Shown: piece by piece, positions 7,916-15,000 of the stretch | How the letters are laid out: each line of letters begins with the position of its first letter | Position numbering within the stretch: position 1 is the first letter of the stretch | Assembly (NCBI GenBank): GCA_009663005.1 | Contig: VIGQ01002333.1 | Location: 1-15,000, forward strand | DNA length: 15,000 bases | Origin: Actinidia chinensis | Lineage: Eukaryota > Streptophyta > Magnoliopsida > Ericales > Actinidiaceae | Direction: 5' to 3' | Notes under the pieces: model-generated | What the model was told of the DNA's origin: nothing | What the model saw: only the letters and a program-made list of their open reading frames with translations | Databases searched by the model: none | Program-made: the position numbers and the translations under genes

Positions 7916-8175
7916 CCTAAGTGAGAAGGACCTCATGACGAGAGGAAGCCGCAGCTTTAGAAGAGCCGATTTCTGTGGAGAGTACAATCATCCAGATGTG
8001 GCGGGCATCCAAGGAGGCGTGGGGCGAGATAACGCCCTCCATCCACTGGGATAGCCACAATAGGGAAGCAGAGGAATAGCTACCACGTTAGGACTCGAAC
8101 GAGTGGGTGTAGGAAGTGTCCTGGTGTCACATGGGTGGCACCAACCCATCTATGCCGTGGCATCTCCTGGGTACG
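7916..8175 (-). repeat. GC-richer island, possible SINE or other retroposon (minus)
   Basis: Base composition changes sharply to roughly balanced GC. On the minus strand it contains GTTCGAGTCC (8100-8091), which fits the Pol III B box (GTTCRANYCC) of tRNA-derived SINEs. I see no convincing A box 30-60 bases upstream and no tRNA fold, so it is not a tRNA gene. On the plus strand, CATCTCCTGG|gtacgt (about 8171) resembles a splice donor and gttt-ccag (about 8213) an acceptor, but the implied 43-base intron is too short. Two overlapping plus-strand frames (8116-8364 and 8135-8350) are open here without family resemblance. Confidence 0.3.
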
Positions 8176-8421
8176 TATTCTTTATTTGATTGTACGAAGA
8201 ATTGGTTTCCAGGTCGTGAAATGCGGAGGTCGCATGGAAACATTTGCGTCTTCAGCTTCAACAAACTTTGTTCTCATTTCATGCATGAGCAACGGTCTAA
8301 ACGGCTACGCTACTTCATTAAAAACGACTCATTTCAGATTGAATATGTAGTAGCCAGCACATAACAATTTCCGATGAAAACTATGAATTAGAAAATTCGG
8401 TTTGTTTCCATCTTTTTTCAG

Positions 8422-8724
8422 GGAACACAACATGGACGACAAGATCTTCCTGAAAAAGAAGAATCAAATTCTCTTTGTTTCTAGCAAAAAAAAAGAGATG
8501 AAGATAAGACCCATCATCCGTAATCTTTCTTCGTGTACAAATGCATGAGGCAGAGATCCTTTTACGGTTTTCCCATAACTGTGAGAACACAAATTAAGAG
8601 AATAGAGGGAGAGGGGACAAGTCTTGGAACAGCAGAAGCGATGTTTCAGTTTAAATTCTAGTATAAGTATGGGTCTTCTAAAATAAATGACAAATCAAGA
8701 GCATATCGTTAAAAAAAAAAAAAA
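8422..8724 (+). other. possible retroposed transcript end with poly(A)
   Basis: AATAAA at 8682-8687 is followed 23 bases later by an uninterrupted A14 (8711-8724), the arrangement expected at the end of a retroposed polyadenylated RNA. Upstream, catcttttttcag at 8409-8421 looks like a splice acceptor, and a 38-codon frame from ATG 8432 (MDDKIFLKKKNQILFVSS...) ends at TGA 8548. I do not recognise the peptide. No target-site duplication could be paired with the tail, so chance juxtaposition remains possible. Confidence 0.25.
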
Positions 8725-9468
8725 GAGCAGAAAACGGAAAAAGGAAAGGAAGGAACAAGTTTCTTAATATCAGCGGATGGAGAAAATTGAAAAACCAATC
8801 CTTGACGTGACACGAAAACCCCCCAAGGAGTGTATTCAAATGACAATCTCCCGCATTGTAATTGTTTCGAGATATGCATCCGCACATGTGGTCCGGGGTA
8901 AGGTACACATCCCTAAGGAGCATAGCTATATCTTTGTAAGTAACCACAAAAAAATTCGTAACAAAAAACCACAATATTCAAATAGATAAGCCACAAAACA
9001 TTATAACTCGTCCTTTTGTTGCACACCACCCCTGTACCGAACAAAAATTATTCGCAAAGAAATGACAAAACTCATAATTTTTCTTATAGGACACAGACTG
9101 CGTCCCAGTCCATAAATACATTACAAAGAAGTGGAATGATTCCTATTGGTTTAGTGTAGATGTAATTTATATGGAACACCGGACACCCACATAATAAGAG
9201 TTTACATTTTTAAATATTAAAAGAGAGTTTTTCCTTTAATAATTGAAAGGGTTAATTGAGTGAATAATGGTGGAGTAGTGAGGGGAGTTGTGGTACAAGA
9301 GTGTCCAGTAGGAGTGTGAAACGTTGTAACTTACACCCATTATCCCATTGCCTACAAATTCTAACTTCAAACCTATTACTCTCCACTAGATTACCTTAAA
9401 AAAAATAGGCATTTGTCTATGGATTAGCAAGATTATAAATTACAATATTAACAAAAAATATTTTAAAT
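8725..9468. other. non-coding stretch, no gene recognised
   Basis: Overlapping open frames on both strands (8678-8974 minus, 8777-8989 plus) lack family resemblance and look like chance. A small hairpin, GACTG-cgtcc-CAGTC, lies near 9097-9111. Nothing else stands out. Confidence 0.5.
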
Positions 9469-10215
9469 TGTGAGCAATATTGAACGATTCGAGATATCAA
9501 GAAACACAAAACAATAAACCAAGAAGAACCACCAATAATTTTTACATGTGGAGGTGGAAACCTTTGAATGGGAGAAAAACCAAGTGTTACTTTCCCGGGA
9601 CAAAGATACTGCGATAGACTCGAGTTCAGATGGTTACAGACTCTACAATCAAAACCTATCAAACTCCAGGAATCTAATGAGTGTATAGATCTAGCTCGTA
9701 TCCACGATTCACAGTCCACGTTCTTGAGTACGTTCAGATCTTATAACGAATTTTATACCTAAACGCCTTCAAAAAATTTCAGTTTTTCATTATGGAGTGA
9801 TGAAGATCGTGCTAAGAATCGTGTCTGAGCTCTGTGAAAGGTAGATAACACTTTTCTTTAGGTTATAATAATGTATACGACTCTCCGTAGGTATTGAAAG
9901 TGTTATGGCATTTTATTAATGTAAAAACCCTAAAAAGTAATTCGTCGCTGTAGAGTCGACAGCTCGCTCTTAGAGAGAATCGCGAGTATCGCGAAGAGAC
10001 TGTGACAATTTGATAACTATCGGCTTCTTCCGTGACGGCGGTTTCCTGCGAGAGGATGTCAGCTCTAGATTTTGGCCATAAACTTTTTACTCCGAATCCG
10101 ATTGAGCTGAATTTTGATGCGTTGAAAAGGAAAACATCCAGGAGATACAACTTTGACTCTATAAGAATTGGCTGACCTGAATCGATCTCTACATGGTCAA
10201 AATCAAACTTGAAAG
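9469..10215 (-). mobile_element. decayed Copia-like LTR fragment
   Basis: Read on the minus strand, the part near 9600-9520 resembles the U5 region of plant Copia LTRs: a GTGGTTTTTCTCCC-like stretch, here CTTGGTTTTTCTCCC, then AAAGGTTTCCAC and ATGTAAAAATTATTGG, ending in ...GCTCACA at 9469. Upstream segments (CTCAGACACGATTCTTAGCACGATC near 9800, GATACGAGCTAGATC near 9690) match my recollection of a dicot LTR family. No primer-binding site (TGGTATCAGAGC) follows the CA end and no polyprotein frame is present, so it would be a solo or truncated LTR. The 5' border (plus-strand right end) is uncertain. Confidence 0.45.
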
Positions 10216-12160
10216 GTATGTGAAAATCTTTTCGAAATTATACAAGTCTATATTAGTACGATCTGCATGAATGTGCTTGAAAACCCTTCGAAGGCTTGAT
10301 AAATATCTTTCAAATGTGTTCTTGATGAGCTTAACTCCCCAAATAAAGTAAAGGACAATGGATTACGAAATCTCGCAATTACACAACCTTACAATCTTAT
10401 CTTTGGTAATTTCGTGACCAAAAACCTATACTACGACACATTATAAGGAAATCAACATTCCTATACATAAAAAATCCAAATAAAAGAATTAACATGTACA
10501 CATAAAAACAAAACTAACCAAACCGATCAAGTACACATGTATCAAAATATTAAAATAAAACATGAATGTATAAATGCTTATAAATACTTCGGGTGTCTAA
10601 ATCTTTTTAGTTTGGAACAATTGACAAGGAAAGGACAGAAAATAACATATGAGTAAACATCTCTCCCTTAATGTATTCTCCTTACTAAATAACTTATAAG
10701 CACCTTATGAAATTTTTCTTTTCCCCGACGTCTTAACCCTCAGAGCTTATTATCGAAATAACCAAATAGAAACTATGAGTTCTCATGATAAACGTTTAGT
10801 GTTGAAAAAAATTAACATCAAACATGTACAGATCCACACACCAAACATGAGAACAATTAGTCCAATTAAAGTGTTTAGAAGCATACCATGACAATGTATG
10901 ATGAATGCCAAATATTCTAATGAGATCAAGAAGGAATATAGACTCTAAAAACAAGTCCAAGGGCGCACGAGATTGGATCCGTTGAGTTCATAATGGAGAT
11001 CTCATCTTGACTGTTTGAAGCACAGAAGTCAACTCCCTCATACTATCCCAATCAATTTTTTTAACATTTTTTCTATTCACCGTTTTTTTTAAAGCAACCC
11101 TTATCTCTCCAATTGTCTAATACATAGAACATTAGTAACCATTTGAGAATAGTGGCTTTCACACATATGAGCAGGGTAAACCATTCTTCAGTGTCACCAT
11201 AACAAAGGTAACTTCTTCATTTATCACGTAGCCCTTTCACCAAGATAATTAACTTTTTCTTTCAAGAGAGGGAAACTTGTACACGGTCATTCTAGAACTT
11301 CATTTAAAATTTGCCAAAAAAGATCATAAAAATGCTGACTCCCTATTCAAGAGATCTCAGTAAAAAATGCATCTTTTAAATATGAATCAGGGTTATGATA
11401 ATGCTCATCAAAAACTATGACTCATTAGAAGCAATCAAATGAAAGACACAAGAGTCAATCTTGAAACAAGCCATGCATCAATTAATACATGAAGGAATAT
11501 GTAAATCAATGCACTAGCACAACCAAATTAAGAAACAAACTAATTTTTTTTAATAACTCACAAAATTAAGATATTATACAAACATGATCATAGGTTTAGG
11601 AGAATAAAATAAGCATGAAGTACAAATATCTAAATATGTTCACAATACCTGTACTCAACAAGGCTTTCCCCTACAAATTTCTTAGGGGTTCTCAAGATTC
11701 TAATCAAATGTTCTCACCCCACTAACAGTCACTTTAGGTTTGTGCCATAAACCATGAGGGGTGAGTTGTATCTAGGTCTATTAGCAGCATGAAAACAGAG
11801 ATCTTATTCCAGTTATAATAATAAATCTAATGTGACCAAATACCACCACAATGATGACAAATAGGGTTAGTTTTTGGAGATTGCCAACCGGATGAAATGT
11901 TTTAGGATTTCACATGGAGGTACTAAATTGAGAATGCACATGCTTAGTCTCCAGATTTTTCAATGGCTGATGAAAAAGCCACGAATTTATTCCATCCATG
12001 GAAGAAGGCCATTGACACCCACTAACCAACCAATAACTCCCCTCTTATCTGATAATGGTTATTGTTATCAAAGATTTAGAGGTTTTAAACCTTTCAGTGA
12101 ATAGGAAATAAAAATGGGAGTTTTAATTTGTAATTAAAAATTATATCGAGGTTTATTTCT
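10216..12160. other. AT-rich region, probably decayed repeats
   Basis: No credible gene on either strand. Short minus-strand frames near 11010-11060 (DWDSMRELTSVLQTVK) and 11190 (TFVMVTLKNGLPCSYV) look faintly protein-like but are isolated and closed by stops. A 76-codon plus-strand frame at 11874-12104 has no recognised homology. The texture fits old LTR or untranslated retrotransposon sequence, which I cannot assign. Confidence 0.5.
11713..11765. repeat. nested inverted repeat (hairpin)
   Basis: CTCACCCC (11713-11720) pairs perfectly with GGGGTGAG (11758-11765). Inside, GGTTT pairs with AAACC around the 7-base loop GTGCCAT. A smaller hairpin, CCCCTA...TAGGGG, lies just upstream at 11668-11688. 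Confidence 0.5.
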
Positions 12161-12162
12161 AC

Positions 12163-12315
12163 TTAGACCTTCCAAGGCGTTTTCCCTTCGTAATGAAAAA
12201 CTACCTGATTACAAGTAATTACACCAAGACTCAGTGCCAATTGCGCCTCTAATAGCGTCCCTCGCCCACATCTTCCCCTCGCCTCGCGGCTGCTGCGCAG
12301 CCGCGCATGCAACAT
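12163..12315 (-). CDS. small 50-codon frame through a GC-rich block, doubtful
   Basis: ATG 12315-12313 opens a frame starting MLHARLRSSREARGRCGRG, then GTLLEAQLALSLGVITCNQV, ending TPWKV at TAA 12165-12163. It has a basic, Arg-rich start and a mild hydrophobic middle. I do not recognise it. The frame coincides with a GC island and hairpin, which by itself lowers stop-codon frequency, so it may be a by-product of composition. Confidence 0.15.
   Translation of the reverse strand: MLHARLRSSREARGRCGRGTLLEAQLALSLGVITCNQVVFHYEGKTPWKV
12285..12305. repeat. GC-rich hairpin, 9 bp perfect stem, 3-base loop
   Basis: CGCGGCTGC, loop TGC, GCAGCCGCG. All nine stem pairs are perfect and nearly all are G-C, within a short GC-rich block (about 12240-12310) inside AT-rich DNA. 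It is not followed by a T-run, so it is not terminator-like, and it is far too short for a typical miRNA precursor. Confidence 0.8.
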
Positions 12316-12634
12316 GAAAGTTAATGTACAATGTGGTTCACTTTATCCTATAACTCCCTCTTGGTGCTCCAATACTCAATGATTATAGGAGGCAGGGGGA
12401 ATGCAATAGAGAGATGGTCAAGAGCTAATAATGAACGGAACACCTCTATTTGTCATATGGAAGGAGTCCTTAGCTCTCCTACTGTTGTTCCATCTATTTT
12501 TTAACCTTTGAACAATACACCTGTCAAGCCTCTTTCTGTGTTTCACTTTGATTGCAAGTTTTTCTTCTTGCTTGTTATTTTGTCTCATCTTTCTCATCCT
12601 TTTTGGCCAATTGTTTTTTTCTTAAATTTGACAG

Positions 12635-12707
12635 GAAAGGCAAGTCAACGTCACTAAACTTACCAACACTAACGACAATTGATGCAGGGAGGACACAGAC
12701 CAACCGA
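12635..12707 (+). CDS. candidate internal exon of a plus-strand gene
   Basis: A pyrimidine-rich run leads to the acceptor aaatttgacag (ending 12634), and the exon ends at the strong donor CCGA|gtgagt. Of the frames, the one starting at 12636 is open: KGKSTSLNLPTLTTIDAGRT then QTNR, 24 codons ending in phase 0. The downstream sequence has the T-rich texture of a plant intron. On the minus strand, GTGTTG|gtaagt is a competing donor. I do not recognise the peptide and found no firm partner exon in the window, so it may equally be the 5' end of a UTR intron or chance. Confidence 0.25.
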
Positions 12708-13389
12708 GTGAGTTGAAAATTATTTCCCTCTTTGTAACTTAATCTTCATTGTAAACGAAAGGTTGAATTGGTAAGAATTACTGTTTTTTTTTTCGTTGAT
12801 TGGGGATTATCCGATGTTTATTTGGTTTTTCTGGAATGCGGTTGGCAATGAACATTTGTTTGAAAGTTTGTGCCCGCTTAGTGGCCAATTGTTGCAATCT
12901 CTTCTAGAAACTATAGTTTGGGCTTGTTTCACAACAATGTTGGGAAGGCGAGCTAATTCTGGATACTTTTAGAATATAGGCCTTTCTCTTGATTGATTGA
13001 AAGTTGTTTGGGTCTTGTTGCTGAAAAATTGAAGCAGAGAGGGTTTTTCTTTCCTGAAAATGGGAAGAATAGGAAGAAAATAGCATCACTTAAAGCATCA
13101 TCATTCATACTAATAAACACCCTACTGACATGAGCAGAATAATTCCCTTACTCTGAAGCCATGTTTAGGAGCACGGGGCATCCAAAATCTGCAGTTAACG
13201 TAATAAAACAGTGCCTTAATGTACTGGTTTTCAACTTATTTCACAACTAATTTATCTTCCCTAACCTTTTTCTTTTTAATGGAGGGCCAATGTTTGCTAT
13301 GACTTTTGGGATGTGTAACCCCACGGGCGTAATCGTTGAAGATAATTCTCGGTGAGATCTCCGAGCTCAATCAACACAGGGAAAAAGGC
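12708..13389 (+). other. intron-like T-rich sequence
   Basis: It begins with a good donor and is T-rich with several acceptor-like sites (atctcttctag near 12907). No coding frame of note; a 61-codon minus-strand frame at 12904-13089 is unconvincing. A stem of CTCGG/CCGAG around a GAGATCTC core lies near 13348-13366. Confidence 0.35.
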
Positions 13390-14330
13390 GAATTCTAACA
13401 CAACAAAATTATTAAAAGTGTAAATATATCACACAAAGATTAAAAGGTTTGGCGTGGTGTTTTTCCTATTCTACAAGTAAATTTTTGGAAAACACTATTG
13501 AGAACACATGCTAAGGCCTCAAGGATCCATGCACAACGTCTCCATTGAATTTTAATCCTCGATTCCATTAATACACTCAAATTGGAAAAATCCACACAGG
13601 GTGGGTTTTCCCAATAGGAAGATAAAATAATGATTCTTATCAAATATAATTATAAAAGTTGCGTCCTAATGATTGATTGATCAAAACATTGATAAGGGAA
13701 CTAGTTATCTTAAATGTCCAGTCCAAACTTAAGAATTTTATCATTTCCCAAATCCGATGAATTTACCGAAACCGAAAGCATTCACCTTATAACACCAATT
13801 ATGACACATTGAAAAGCTCTAGTTATTTGTTTCGTAAGGAATCCAAATCTTCCTATCATGTCCGTAGTTTATGGATAGAAACAAAAGAATTATCACAAAC
13901 AAACTTTTTCAAAATATAAAATAGATCAACTCAATCAAAATATTCCCTCACATTGAAAACCATGATGAATCAAAAAAAATATTATCAATGACCATTGAAG
14001 TTTTTTCAAACCTCTAGCCCACTAGTTTTAGAAATCCTTATAACGAAAATATGAATAGGGAAGAAAGATTCATTTCATGTAAGTTTTACATGTAATAATA
14101 TATTGGGGACTTTTTGTAAAACCTAACGTAATTAGAAAAGGAAAACGACCTAATTTGGGATGAAAGCATTTAGGTAACAATATAATTAAATATTGGAGCC
14201 CTATTTTAGGGTGCTAGAGTGGCCCAAATATGAATGTAATGGCTTTAATTGACTTCTAAGCCTCCATATTATGGTCCAAGCCCTTGTTTTAAATGCCTAA
14301 ACCATGGATTTTGAGCCATGTTTTTAATTC
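13390..14330 (-). mobile_element. second decayed LTR-like block
   Basis: The plus strand at about 13440-13470 (TTAAAAGGTTTGGCGTGG, then TTTTTCC) resembles the antisense of the U5 zone of plant LTRs. At about 14170-14330, minus-strand text such as CCATGGTTTAGGCATTT, AAGGGCTTGGACC and TTTGGGCCACTC resembles the U3 zone of Copia-type LTRs. The order and spacing fit one LTR of roughly 0.9 kb read on the minus strand. I could not define TG...CA ends or a target duplication, and there is no internal coding region. It is not a copy of the 9469-10215 fragment. Confidence 0.3.
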
Positions 14331-15000
14331 ACTTTTTCTCTCTCTGGCCGTGGGCCGATTTTATCTCTTCCCACTTGCTTCTCCAAATTATAAATTTGAA
14401 CATCCGCCCATAAATTTGAAAGGAATTAAAATAATCAAGTGCAAAGATTAAACCAAAGCACCAAGAATGGGAACATAATGTGCAACTTTTTTTGACATTT
14501 ATCATTGGTTGACCAACGATGTTTTGTACATTGTTTATCACACACTTACAAAGAGTGTACAACTATTGGTGCTTGGTTCACAACTAACAATGTCTTTTGT
14601 GGAATTCCAAATCATGATCATAGAAAAGGAAAAGCAATCTATCTTACCTTGTAGAGCATTATATGGCAATAGTTTTCTGGGGTTTCAGTTATAGCGAGGC
14701 CTGTGGGGGTTAATTTGGTTGGATACGAGCGCTGGATAACTGTCTTTTGGCTATTAATTGGGTGATGATGCGTCTGATGAAAATTTTTCTGTAATAATTC
14801 ATTTTGATGATGTGAAACTTGTTCTTTTTTGAGTTAGGGGTATGATCAATCAATGCGGTAGGGAAACTGAATTACTGATTTATCTTCTACGGAGTGATTT
14901 CGATAATGCTAACCGCCTTTTGAATTGTCCTTCCAGACTTTTGTACTCTTGTAGGTCCATTAAGGTCTGGTGAAGACTTGAAAATGATTTACTTCATGCA
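14331..15000. other. right end, no gene established
   Basis: Short frames only. Around 14690-14770 the plus strand reads ARPVGVNLVGYERW and on to TVFWLLIG after an acceptor-like gtttcag, and at 14930-14955 a cttccag acceptor precedes ACTTTTGTACTC. Either could be an exon of a gene continuing to the right, but neither has a matching donor and phase that I can defend. Confidence 0.3.

Noticed and set aside
8091..8100. Possible tRNA gene because of GTTCGAGTCC on the minus strand
   Set aside because: The T-stem does not pair around the TTCGAGT loop and no acceptor, D or anticodon arms can be folded upstream.
8678..8989. Overlapping frames on both strands (98 and 70 codons)
   Set aside because: Neither shows domain features, and both cover an A-rich and simple-sequence zone. 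Most likely chance.
12285..12305. Hairpin as a miRNA precursor or terminator
   Set aside because: The stem is 9 bp only, far below a plant miRNA precursor, and there is no U-tract for a terminator in any case irrelevant to a plant nuclear gene.
14761..14871. Possible C/D box snoRNA (GTGATGA near 14761, CTGA near 14868)
   Set aside because: Spacing is about 100 bases, the terminal stem is only a few A/T pairs, and a CTGA also lies immediately after the C box. TGATGA is common in this AT-rich DNA.
1..15000. CRISPR array, operon, prophage or plastid/mitochondrial insertion
   Set aside because: There are no regularly spaced repeats, closely packed long frames or recognisable organelle genes; the whole window has plant nuclear intergenic character.

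Overview
The window looks like AT-rich, gene-poor nuclear DNA of a flowering plant, most likely a eudicot. The grounds are long A/T-rich stretches, GA/CT and TA microsatellites, introns with plant-like splice sites, small inverted-repeat transposons and decayed LTR-like sequence. No open reading frame reads as a recognisable long protein. There are no ribosomal or transfer RNA genes, no CRISPR array and no bacterial-style operons. Everything here was read by eye, so gene models are hypotheses.

Left end (1 to about 2300): the best gene candidate, on the minus strand. Four short exons with canonical splice sites and compatible phases chain into one open frame of about 111 codons (1769 down to 443), including a 23-base microexon. 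The predicted protein has a charged, coiled-coil-like N-terminus, a KKRK basic patch and a C-terminal RLFGFEL segment. I do not recognise the family. A TATA-like box, a CT-rich tract and a 17-base G-run lie upstream, and the bases below 443 look like its 3' UTR. A MITE-like element sits in its last intron. An overlapping 47-codon frame with a better start context leaves the true N-terminus unsettled.

Middle (2300 to 9470): mostly non-coding AT-rich DNA with microsatellites. It holds the clearest mobile element of the window, a 565 bp hAT-type MITE at 5999-6563 with a perfect 8 bp target duplication. A second inverted-repeat element follows at 6650-6928. A GC-richer island with a Pol III B-box-like motif lies at 7916-8175, and a segment ending in AATAAA plus an A14 tract (8422-8724) may be retroposed.

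Right part (9470 to 15000): a decayed Copia-like LTR fragment read on the minus strand (about 9469-10215), a long stretch of unrecognised AT-rich DNA, and a GC-rich hairpin at 12285-12305. A candidate plus-strand exon (12635-12707) is followed by intron-like sequence, then a second decayed LTR-like block (about 13390-14330). If the exon is real, that block lies in or beside an intron of a gene running out of the window to the right. I see no sign of a multi-gene system.
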